Shown here in pieces: positions 34,190 through 42,692 of a stretch of 64,000 bases of DNA. Below the pieces are notes generated by a model that searched no databases, was not told the origin of the DNA, and saw only the letters and a program-made list of their open reading frames with translations. Made by a program: the position numbers and the translations under genes. This stretch comes from Pelagihabitans pacificus (GTDB lineage: Bacteria; Bacteroidota; Bacteroidia; Flavobacteriales; Flavobacteriaceae): NCBI RefSeq assembly GCF_009371985.2, contig NZ_VIKU02000005.1:306642-370641 (forward strand), read 5' to 3'. Each line of letters starts with the position of its first letter. Positions within the stretch are counted from its first letter, which is position 1.

Positions 34190-35218
34190 TTAAGCCACAA
34201 TAGGTTTGACCCCACTTCTCACATAATCGGAGGGCCTGACGCCAAAGCGACGTTTGAAAATTTTTGAAAAGTAGCTACGGCTCGTGAACCCGATGGCATA
34301 GACCACCTCCGAAATATTCATCTCACCGTCTTCCATTAGTTTCGCAGCGAGGTCAACACGCTTTTGAGTAATATAGCTAGCAACATTATTGTTATACAGA
34401 TACTTAAATCCCAACTGCAATTTTGCCGGACTCAGGCCCGAGATGGAGGACAGGCGTTCGACCTGTAAATTTTCGGTAATATTATCCATAATAAAGGCAT
34501 GAAGCGCATGTATTTTATCGATTTCACTAGGTCGTATCGGAGAATTCACATGTTTCCCCTTGGTATCTGCCTGATACCTCTTTATTTGGGAAGCCAGCGT
34601 GTTTAAAATAGCTGCTTCAATAAAAAAAACATCCTCAACACTGTTCACGGTTTTATTGACCAACACCTTCACATACTCCGCCGTCCTAAAACAAATTCTT
34701 CCCAGGTATCGATGACCCTCTTTAAGCTCCAGGGCATTATTGAGATTCCCAATCCTTGCGCTCAGGAGGAAACGAATATCTTCCTCTGGGTGTCTTTCCA
34801 GCGAAGCGTTGAAAAGCAAATAGCTCATTTTTATCTCACTGGAGGAAGGAAAATGGAGCATATTCTTCTTGTTTTTCAATCTTCTGACAATCGAGTTTTG
34901 TCGAAATCCGATTTCCTCAAACGAATTGTTTCTTGAAAAACCTTGGGTTATAAAGCCTTCAAGACAAAAAATGAAGTCGATTACAGTGCCATTCGTATTA
35001 CCGACTTCCAAAACTAAATCCTCGTTCAGCTTCAGATTGAAGACAAAAGCTTGAAGTTCGTCCGATACTTTATATGCTTTGATATACCCTTTTCCCATAG
35101 AACCGTTCAGATGAAAAGTACACAAACCGGTATCCTCTGTATGCTCACCGGAATACTTCCTAGCAATAGCGCCCAGGTCGGCTACAAAATCGTTTCCGTC
35201 AATTTGAATATGTTCCAT
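34190..35218 (-). CDS. AraC-family transcriptional regulator (paralogue 5 of 5)
   Basis: 342 residues. The C-terminal AraC domain has NISEVVYAIGFTSRSYFSKI. The N-terminal region keeps the general layout of the other four (VIDFIFCLEGFITQGF for the FCLEG segment) but has lost the FDWGV motif. It heads a two-gene unit with the BLUF sensor. Confidence 0.88.
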   Translation of the reverse strand: MEHIQIDGNDFVADLGAIARKYSGEHTEDTGLCTFHLNGSMGKGYIKAYKVSDELQAFVFNLKLNEDLVLEVGNTNGTVIDFIFCLEGFITQGFSRNNSFEEIGFRQNSIVRRLKNKKNMLHFPSSSEIKMSYLLFNASLERHPEEDIRFLLSARIGNLNNALELKEGHRYLGRICFRTAEYVKVLVNKTVNSVEDVFFIEAAILNTLASQIKRYQADTKGKHVNSPIRPSEIDKIHALHAFIMDNITENLQVERLSSISGLSPAKLQLGFKYLYNNNVASYITQKRVDLAAKLMEDGEMNISEVVYAIGFTSRSYFSKIFKRRFGVRPSDYVRSGVKPIVA

Positions 35219-35950
35219 AGTTTCAAACGGTTGTCAATTTTTAACTATCGATTATTTATAAAAGTTCCAATACCCTGTTAGGATACTACTTTAATCGACT
35301 ACCCATCTAGACCCGTGAAAAAAAGTTGCGATATACCAATTTTCTGCGATCAAATATATCGGGGCACTAATGGATTTCCATGGTCGATCAAAGTAACGGC
35401 AATCAGGAAAAAACGGCTATCGATTTTGGGTAAAAGGTTAACGTTATCGTGCCGACCCTTGAAAATTGGATGCTCTTAGTTTTTAAAAGGACTACGAAAT
35501 CGCTTAAAACTTCACCAACCGATCGAGCCAATGAAAACGGCGTACGTAAGATAAATATCGGAGTACATAAACCACTGCCAGGGGGTTGATAGCGATAGCC
35601 GGATTACCTTGAGCAAGCTTCGTCCCTGGTGCACTGTCACAAAATCCAAAAACCAAGTGCCTCCCCACTTTCTTTCTCAGTGATGATCTACACCAAGTTC
35701 ATCTTTAGATCAAAATGAAAAGCGATACTTGAGAAGTTCGGCTTTCTTGGTACCGATGGGAAGATTCGAAGAGTATCCCGCTGTCAGGTAGCTCCTAATC
35801 TGAGGAAGCCCACGATTGTTTACAGCGCCCGAGGCAGGGAAAAATCATGCCAGCATCATAGTTTTTAACATATTTTTAACACCCAAAGGCAAACCCTAGA
35901 ATTTCATCTTCGTACGTAAGGGCAAATTATTAATCCTAAAAAACTAAAAG
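35219..35950. other. 732-base intergenic region with no clear gene
   Basis: No supportable gene. On the minus strand 35710-35844 an open stretch ends in LLKYRFSF and a stop. The closing aromatic Phe and the preceding SYLTAGYSSNLPIGT look like the last strands of an outer-membrane beta-barrel, so this may be the relic of a lost gene. The part before 35951 should carry the promoter of the DUF4331 unit, but no perfect TAnnTTTG was found. Confidence 0.4.
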
Positions 35951-36631
35951 ATGAAAAAAACAAAACTGTTTTCAGGCCTTGGCGTACTGGCTTTGATCGG
36001 AGGCATTTTAGTAGCCGCCGACCATATCGATGCGCCTTCGTCTTCGGGCACTACCGCCGACATCGCAGATTTCTATGGTTTTGAACCAAGCGAAGGTTCG
36101 GACCATACCGTATTCGTTGTCGATTTACAATCAAACGTGTTGCCAGATTTGGCTTACGGCACCTTTGATGAAAGTATTTTGACCGAAATCAACATCGACA
36201 CCAATAACGATCTTGTAGAAGATTTGGTCATCCAGGCCATCCCAAGAAACGGAAGGATGTACTTTTTTGGTTTGCAACCTCCGTCACAAACCGGATTGAG
36301 CGGTACCATATTGGTCGATGCTCCCTTGGGATCTGTAGAGATTTCTCAAGCTACCGCCATTACCGAGACAACTTCCGACGGCATACAGCTATTTGCAGGG
36401 CCTCGTCAAGATGCTTTCTATTTTGACTTTTTCCAGTTTAACGCCGTCATTGGGGGAATGGCACCCGGCGGATTTAAAACTGCCGATGAAGCAGAAGATA
36501 CTTTCAACGGAGCGAACACTATGTCCATTGTAGTAGAAGTACCGAATAGCCTTTTGGGGAGTACTTCGGGAACAAACGCCCTAGGTCTTACCGTTTACAA
36601 AGCATGGGTTACTACCAACAAAAAACAATAA
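35951..36631 (+). CDS. DUF4331 secreted protein (first of two)
   Basis: 226 residues with a signal peptide. ADHIDAPSSSGTTADIADFYGF is close to the family's opening (here given as ADHIDAPS...DIADFYGF). FFDFFQF-like and GLTVYKAWV segments close the domain. Full-length relatives in other phyla are about twice as long; here only the N-terminal half is present and the next gene seems to supply the rest. Secreted or surface-exposed; role unknown. Followed after 23 bases by that second gene. Confidence 0.82.
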   Translation: MKKTKLFSGLGVLALIGGILVAADHIDAPSSSGTTADIADFYGFEPSEGSDHTVFVVDLQSNVLPDLAYGTFDESILTEINIDTNNDLVEDLVIQAIPRNGRMYFFGLQPPSQTGLSGTILVDAPLGSVEISQATAITETTSDGIQLFAGPRQDAFYFDFFQFNAVIGGMAPGGFKTADEAEDTFNGANTMSIVVEVPNSLLGSTSGTNALGLTVYKAWVTTNKKQ

Positions 36632-36654
36632 CGAATCTTTTTAAAATAGTTCAA

Positions 36655-37416
36655 ATGAAACGACGTATTCTATATTTCTGTTTAACAGTGGGAGCAATTA
36701 CAACCTTTGCGGCCTGCAGTAACGACGACGAACCGATGCCCGTAGTAATGGCAACCTGTAGCGATGGTATCATGAATGGTAATGAAACCGGTGTAGATTG
36801 TGGCGGCAGCTGCACCCCATGTGAGAATGGCATGGGAATGGAGCCCGATTTTTCAGGCACCTACACCCAGGTTGATTTTATGGGTCGCCCCGGTATCAAT
36901 ACGGTGCTGAGCGCGGACGATGCCACCAAAGATGCCCATAATAACGCCATCCCTTCTGAAATGGCCGCCATGTTTCAAGCTAGTTTTGAAGCGAGACTGG
37001 AAGCCTATCACGATGTATATGCGGAATTATTGGGACTGGACCCAATGGATGTGAATTACGAGAATAATATTCTTGGGCTCGATGCAGCGACGCTTACCGG
37101 CTATTTGGCGGCAGATGTACTGGAAATTGCCCCGGATTTGCCCACTACGTATTTTGATCCCGGTACGGATGCGGATATGGACGGCAGTATCCTGGTACCC
37201 GATGGGGATGAAGTAGCGCTGACCGGAAGAACACTACAGGACGATATCATCGATGTCTCCTTGATTTTATTGTTCGGAGGCGAGACCGGAGATCGTTTTA
37301 GCGGACAAGACACCGATATGGACGGAACCCCCGACTTGCCGAGATTAACTTCCGACGGGGTGAGCCTTACGGCAACGCCGACCGATACCTTCCCCTATTT
37401 AGGTGCTCCCGAATAA
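36655..37416 (+). CDS. DUF4331-like lipoprotein (second of two)
   Basis: 253 residues from MKRRILYFCLTVG. The signal ends in FAAC (lipoprotein). Next comes CSDGIMNGNETGVDCGGSC, a Cys-rich linker common on Bacteroidota surface proteins. The main domain contains GRPGINTVL, LTGRTLQDDIIDVSLILLFGG and FPYLGAPE, as in the C-terminal half of DUF4331 proteins. An upstream ATG would overlap the previous gene and lengthen the signal, so it is not used. Confidence 0.8.
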   Translation: MKRRILYFCLTVGAITTFAACSNDDEPMPVVMATCSDGIMNGNETGVDCGGSCTPCENGMGMEPDFSGTYTQVDFMGRPGINTVLSADDATKDAHNNAIPSEMAAMFQASFEARLEAYHDVYAELLGLDPMDVNYENNILGLDAATLTGYLAADVLEIAPDLPTTYFDPGTDADMDGSILVPDGDEVALTGRTLQDDIIDVSLILLFGGETGDRFSGQDTDMDGTPDLPRLTSDGVSLTATPTDTFPYLGAPE

Positions 37417-37445
37417 ATCAATCACTATGAAAAAGAGTGTTTCGA

Positions 37446-37465
37446 GGGAGGCGGTTACGCCTCCC
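37446..37465 (+). terminator. GC-rich hairpin between DUF4331 and TPR genes
   Basis: GGGAGGCG and CGCCTCCC pair perfectly around GTTA. Only a weak T stretch follows (TTCAG), so it may be a leaky terminator or a processing site that lowers expression of the downstream genes. Confidence 0.45.
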
Positions 37466-37498
37466 TTCAGAAACATTGGAACCCGAAAATTGTATAAA

Positions 37499-38776
37499 AT
37501 GAAATATATCAGCCTTTTTTTCCTAATCGCCGGTTTTATGTCATGCAGCCATCCCAAGCAAGATGGCATCACAAATTCAGAGGATTACGACCGCTATCTC
37601 GTTGCCTCTGCAGTCGATACTACCTCGAAATACTTCGAATTGTGGAATTCAAAAATTAAGTCGGACAGCATCCAATTAGTAAGCTTTGGAATCGTAGCCG
37701 GTGAATACGGCCGCTATTTTCAGAAGACAGGGGATATCCGTTTTTTAAAAAAAGCGGAACAGGCCTTGAAAAAAGCAACCGATATCGCCGCGATTGGACG
37801 GGCAGGTTATTACAGGGCCTTGGCAAGGAACTACATTTCGCAACATCGCTTCAAAGAGGCCTTGGAAGTAGGCAAAAAGGCATATGCAGTCGGAAATGGT
37901 TTGGACCAAACCAAAGCGTTGTTATTCGATATCCATATGGAGCTTGGAAATTATGAAACCGCTCGCGCCTATTTGGATAGTATTGGAGATTTCAAGGGTT
38001 TTGATTTTTTGATCCGTCTGGCAAAATGGAAAGACCACAAAGGAGACTTATCCCATACCATTCGGTTAATGGAAGATGCTACCACTAAGGCGGAACTTTC
38101 AAAAAACAAGGACTTAATGCTTTGGTCCTATACCAATATTGCCGACTACTACGGACATGCCGGCAACATTCGGGCATCGTACGAATACTATCTTAAATCA
38201 CTGCAGCTCGACCCTGGAAATGCCTATGCAAAAAAGGGAATCGCATGGATCGTATACTCGCATGAAAAAAATCCGGTTGAAGCACTTCGCATCCTAAATT
38301 CGGTCACAGAGAGTAATAAAAGTCCTGATTACCATCTACTCAAAGCGGAAATTGCCGATTACATGGGGGATACCGCTTTGTATCGATTGGAGCTGGAACA
38401 GTACACAAAAGAAGTTGCCCATCCCTTTTATGGGCAAATGTACAACGTATACACTATCGACTTTCATCTGAACGAATCGAAGCAGTACAAAAAGGCCCTT
38501 CACCTTGCGCAACAAGAAGTTGACAATAGGCCTACCCCTGAAAGTTACAGTCTGTTGGCATATGCTTACTTCAAAAAAGGGGAGCCAGAACGAGCCGTTG
38601 CGCTGATGAAGGAACATGTCGAAGGAAAAACCTTCGAACCTACCGTCTTGCTACGTTCGGCCGAAATATACAAGGCTACGGGCAATACTATTAAAGCTGA
38701 ATCGCTGAAAGAGATGCTCATGGAAACCAGTTATGAGTTGGGGCCGAGCACGAGCGATAAGATCGCTTCGCTTTAA
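37499..38776 (+). CDS. TPR-repeat lipoprotein
   Basis: 425 residues from MKYISLFFLIAGFMSC, whose Cys is the lipid site. The rest is a series of helix pairs with the TPR pattern (for example SYEYYLKSLQLDPGNAYAKK and SLLAYAYFKKGEPERAVAL). A scaffold for protein contacts at the envelope. It sits between the DUF4331 pair and a TonB-dependent receptor, so it probably works with them. Confidence 0.82.
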   Translation: MKYISLFFLIAGFMSCSHPKQDGITNSEDYDRYLVASAVDTTSKYFELWNSKIKSDSIQLVSFGIVAGEYGRYFQKTGDIRFLKKAEQALKKATDIAAIGRAGYYRALARNYISQHRFKEALEVGKKAYAVGNGLDQTKALLFDIHMELGNYETARAYLDSIGDFKGFDFLIRLAKWKDHKGDLSHTIRLMEDATTKAELSKNKDLMLWSYTNIADYYGHAGNIRASYEYYLKSLQLDPGNAYAKKGIAWIVYSHEKNPVEALRILNSVTESNKSPDYHLLKAEIADYMGDTALYRLELEQYTKEVAHPFYGQMYNVYTIDFHLNESKQYKKALHLAQQEVDNRPTPESYSLLAYAYFKKGEPERAVALMKEHVEGKTFEPTVLLRSAEIYKATGNTIKAESLKEMLMETSYELGPSTSDKIASL

Positions 38777-38831
38777 GCAATTCCGTCTACTCTTCACTTA
38801 AAAATAATGCTAATCATTGATATCATCTAGT

Positions 38832-41057
38832 ATGCGCTTTTTCGTATCGCTTTGCCTGCTCTTCTCGTTGGTAAGAATTACTGCCCAAGACATGAACGGA
38901 CAATTGGTAGATTCCATGGGAATTCCCGTGGAAGGGGCCTACATTTTCAATCATCGCTCACAGGCCCATGCCCACAGTGATGAAAACGGATTCTTCAAAA
39001 TTTCACAGACCATCCCTGGGGACACCTTAAGGATGGGAGCACTTGGTTTTAAAAAAATAGTAGTTCAAATTACCGAACAGCAAACTACCAAGAGAGTTAC
39101 GTGGGTTTTTGACGAAGCTGCTTTTGAGCTTAACGAAGTAGTCATACGACCCACTATCGATGCCTTAAAAGTAATGACCGAAATCGATTTACAAACACAA
39201 CCCGTACGTTCCTCTCAAGAAATATTACAGAAGGTCCCTGGTCTCATTATTGGTCAGCATGCCGGCGGTGGCAAAGCGGAACAACTGTTCTTGCGTGGAT
39301 TCGATATCGACCACGGAACCGACATCGCCATTTCGGTTGATGGGCTTCCCGTAAACCTGGTATCCCATGCCCATGGCCAAGGGTATGCCGACCTGCACTT
39401 TGTAATCCCTGAGACCATAAAGAACATCGATTTTGGAAAAGGCCCCTATAACCCGGACAAGGGGAATTTTGCTACTGCTGGCTACGTTGGTTTTAAGACC
39501 AAGGACGTTCTGGGCCAAAACACCTTACAATTAGAATATGGGGACTTTGGTTTTAATCGCACCTTAGGCCTTTTTAATTTTGTAAACACCAAAAGCAACA
39601 AGGCGTATATGGCCACCGAACTGGTTCGGTTCGATGGGCCGTACGTGAGTCCACAGAATTTCTCCAGATGGAACCTCTTTGGAAAATATACCGCCCGTTT
39701 AGTGGACGATAGTAGCCTATCGGCAACGCTTTCCCATTTTACAAGTACTTGGGATGCCTCGGGACAAATACCCCAACGTGCCGTGGACAACGGAACCATA
39801 TCCCGTTTTGGGGCTATCGATGATACGGAAGGTGGCCAGACATCGAGAAGCAACCTCAACCTAAGCTACCATAAATTGTTGGGAGAACAAACGCTTTTGA
39901 AGGCCAATACCTATTTTAGCCAATACAATTTCGAATTGTTTTCGAACTTTACATTTTTTCTGGAAGATGCGGAGAATGGTGACCAAATCAAACAACGTGA
40001 AACCCGCAATCTATTCGGAATGAACGTTGGTATCGACAAAAAAATCAGTAGGGAACAAAAAGATATCGGATTGCAATCAGGAGTAGGCTTCAGGACCGAC
40101 GCCATCGACAACAACGAGCTTTCCCGTACTATAAATCGCCGGACAACGCTCGAAAACATACAATTGGGCGATGTAAGTGAAACAAACCTGTTTGGCTATT
40201 TGAATTTGGAGTTTCCCCTCGGAAACCTCCTTTTAGCACCCGGGTTCCGAGTCGACCATTTTTCTTTTGGTTATGTTAATACGCTCAGTACCACTTATGA
40301 CAACCAGACTGTGGACAAAATCCTTTTCTCACCCAAATTGAATATCATATATCATGCCGATAAGGATGTTCAATTCTTTCTTAAATCGGGTATGGGTTTC
40401 CATTCGAACGATTCGCGGGTATCCGTAGCCAGAAGTGGGGAAACCATTCTTCCAAGAGCCTATGGCGTTGATGTCGGAACCCTATTTCGACCACATTCCA
40501 AATTACTGATAAACACCGCCATTTGGTACTTGCTTTCCGAACAAGAGTTTGTGTACGTCGGGGATGCAGGCATCGTGGAACCCAGTGGAAAATCCCGACG
40601 TTACGGACTCGACTTTGGTCTACGTTATCAACTTACCGACTGGCTTTTCATGAACACCGATCTCACCTATACCAAAGCAAGGGCTATCGAAGAGCCCCAA
40701 GGAAACGACTTTATTCCCCTTGCTCCCGATTTTACGTTTGTAGGTGGATTCAACCTGACCAACTTGGGGAAATTTTCGGGCGGATTGCGCTATCGGTATC
40801 TTGATGATCGCCCTGCCAATGAGGATAATTCCATTATAGCGGAAGGCTATCTCGTGTTCGACGCGAATCTAAACTACCAGTGGAGCAAAAACTTTTCAAT
40901 CGGCGTCTCCATCGAGAATCTTTTTGATACCGAATGGAACGAGACACAATTTGCGACCACCTCGAGGCTTCAAAACGAGCCAACTCCCATAAATGAGATC
41001 CATTTTACCCCGGGGACACCATTTTTCGTAAAAACGAATCTGCGCTATACTTTTTGA
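38832..41057 (+). CDS. TonB-dependent outer-membrane receptor
   Basis: 741 residues from MRFFVSLCLLFSL (signal peptide). A carboxypeptidase-regulatory-like domain (residues ~20-95) comes first, then the plug with LRGFDIDHGTDIAISVDGLP, then the beta-barrel ending in NLRYTF with terminal Phe. It imports an unidentified ligand with energy from TonB. The NLVSHAHGQGYADLHF plug segment is distinctive. Last gene of the DUF4331-TPR-receptor cluster. Confidence 0.92.
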   Translation: MRFFVSLCLLFSLVRITAQDMNGQLVDSMGIPVEGAYIFNHRSQAHAHSDENGFFKISQTIPGDTLRMGALGFKKIVVQITEQQTTKRVTWVFDEAAFELNEVVIRPTIDALKVMTEIDLQTQPVRSSQEILQKVPGLIIGQHAGGGKAEQLFLRGFDIDHGTDIAISVDGLPVNLVSHAHGQGYADLHFVIPETIKNIDFGKGPYNPDKGNFATAGYVGFKTKDVLGQNTLQLEYGDFGFNRTLGLFNFVNTKSNKAYMATELVRFDGPYVSPQNFSRWNLFGKYTARLVDDSSLSATLSHFTSTWDASGQIPQRAVDNGTISRFGAIDDTEGGQTSRSNLNLSYHKLLGEQTLLKANTYFSQYNFELFSNFTFFLEDAENGDQIKQRETRNLFGMNVGIDKKISREQKDIGLQSGVGFRTDAIDNNELSRTINRRTTLENIQLGDVSETNLFGYLNLEFPLGNLLLAPGFRVDHFSFGYVNTLSTTYDNQTVDKILFSPKLNIIYHADKDVQFFLKSGMGFHSNDSRVSVARSGETILPRAYGVDVGTLFRPHSKLLINTAIWYLLSEQEFVYVGDAGIVEPSGKSRRYGLDFGLRYQLTDWLFMNTDLTYTKARAIEEPQGNDFIPLAPDFTFVGGFNLTNLGKFSGGLRYRYLDDRPANEDNSIIAEGYLVFDANLNYQWSKNFSIGVSIENLFDTEWNETQFATTSRLQNEPTPINEIHFTPGTPFFVKTNLRYTF

Positions 41058-41257
41058 AAGATCACAAAAGGTATTTATGAGGTATAGACCGCAAACAGCC
41101 TCTACTTTCAAACCATACCCTGGGAAAAGCATAAAGGCATCTGGAATCTTATCGAAAAAACCACCTGTGCCAAGAAGCGATTCGTACTCTAACCAATGAA
41201 TAAAATCCTACCCTGATCAGGTTACATCAAATATTTGTCGTGCTTAGGGATAGATTT

Positions 41258-42052
41258 CTAACCTGAAACGGTTCCAAGGGTATATAGTTGTTCAAGATTG
41301 GGAGATGCACTGCCACCGGCCGGTTCCAAGGTAATTCCAAAGGCCTCGGATGAATTATTATTTGCCAATTCAAATATGCGATTTTCATCGGCAGTGAAAT
41401 CTTCCAGCAATCCCACACTGGTCGGTGTAAGCGGGTTTAAGGTGAGCGACCACACTTGATACACCATTCCCTCCGGAGGATCTGGCAGACCTTGCGCATC
41501 TACCAACAATTTTTGCTGTTCCTTGTTCCAATATATTTTGGCATAGGAGCTAGGTGCTACTTCCTGCCCTCCCAAAGGCACTACTTCTACGTTGCGATCA
41601 CGTAGGTTTTCCAAAAGAGCTTTTGATCGCGCAAGGGAATTCCGGGCCTCCTCAATTTGTTTTTCCAAATAGAGACTCTGCTCTTTGAACAATTTAATTT
41701 CCGATGTAAGCGCTTCATTTTGCATATAAAGGTAAGCCAACCCAACAGTAAGTAGCAAGGAGGCCGCCCAACCAACATACCAAAATGCATTGACCCGCTT
41801 CTTTTTCAACGGAACCACCTCGGAGCTCTCATCGATTTCAATTTTCTGTTTAAAAACATCAAAGCTCAGAGGCACCTTTGGAGACACCGCCTTTGACAAA
41901 GCCAGTATAGACGCCTCAATTTCCTCGATTTCAGTTTGGATTTCGGGATACGTTTTGGCATATTCGGCAACTTTCAGGTTTTCCTCCTCTGAAAGTTGAC
42001 CGGCCACATAAAGCTCCAAGATACCTGACGCTATGTATTCCTTTATATCCAT
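41258..42052 (-). CDS. Anti-sigma factor (RskA-like)
   Basis: 264 residues. An N-terminal zinc-less anti-sigma helix bundle is followed by one membrane helix (AFWYVGWAASLLLTVGLAY), a coiled coil, and a C-terminal RskA-type periplasmic domain (LPDPPEGMVYQVWSLTLNPLTPTSVG). It holds the sigma factor inactive at the membrane. It begins one base after the sigma gene's stop. Confidence 0.87.
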   Translation of the reverse strand: MDIKEYIASGILELYVAGQLSEEENLKVAEYAKTYPEIQTEIEEIEASILALSKAVSPKVPLSFDVFKQKIEIDESSEVVPLKKKRVNAFWYVGWAASLLLTVGLAYLYMQNEALTSEIKLFKEQSLYLEKQIEEARNSLARSKALLENLRDRNVEVVPLGGQEVAPSSYAKIYWNKEQQKLLVDAQGLPDPPEGMVYQVWSLTLNPLTPTSVGLLEDFTADENRIFELANNNSSEAFGITLEPAGGSASPNLEQLYTLGTVSG

Positions 42053-42053
42053 A

Positions 42054-42587
42054 TTACTTTTTCAAACTTTCCCTCAGCTGGGAAATACAACTCCTGTTCC
42101 TAGTTTTTACCGTCCCCAAAGGGATTTCCAATTCTTCCGCGACTTCCTTTTGAGTGTATCCCTTAAAATAGAGTAAGTCAATAATCTCGACACACCGCTG
42201 TTTCAATCGGTTTATCAAGGCCCGTATTCCTGCAACGTCGGTCGTGGCCTCATCGGCATTACCTACCTGTTCAAGGATACCTACGAAGGAGTCGGCGGAA
42301 AGGTTCTTTTTTTGATTTTTGTAGGATTTTGAACGCATTTCATCGATGGCCGCATTTCTCGCAATGTTCAGGATCCATGTAAAAAAACGTCCCTTGGCAC
42401 TATTATAACTGGCAGCGTTATGCCAAACCTTTACGAATACATCTTGACATAGTTCTTGTGCCAAGGCCTCGTCACGAACAATCGTATTGATGACACCACA
42501 GATATTTTCAGCATACATACCATAGAGCATTTCAAACGCGGAGGCGTCTTTTTGCTGAAAACGGGTGATCAATACTTCTAACTGCAT
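42054..42587 (-). CDS. ECF-type RNA polymerase sigma factor
   Basis: 177 residues from MQLEVLITRFQQKDAS. Region 2 shows AQELCQDVFVKVW and FFTWILNIARNAAID, and region 4 shows LYFKGYTQKEVAEELEIPLGTVKTR. An upstream ATG gives a 15-residue extension with no sigma features. Paired with its anti-sigma gene and convergent with the receptor cluster, which it may control. Confidence 0.9.
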   Translation of the reverse strand: MQLEVLITRFQQKDASAFEMLYGMYAENICGVINTIVRDEALAQELCQDVFVKVWHNAASYNSAKGRFFTWILNIARNAAIDEMRSKSYKNQKKNLSADSFVGILEQVGNADEATTDVAGIRALINRLKQRCVEIIDLLYFKGYTQKEVAEELEIPLGTVKTRNRSCISQLRESLKK

Positions 42588-42692
42588 GATAAATAGCTGG
42601 GACGAATTGCGTAGGACAAGGAGCCCTTTCAAAAATAGGTTTTAATGTCCAATAAATCCCTACCCAATTTCAAATATCGATGCCTGGTTCGT

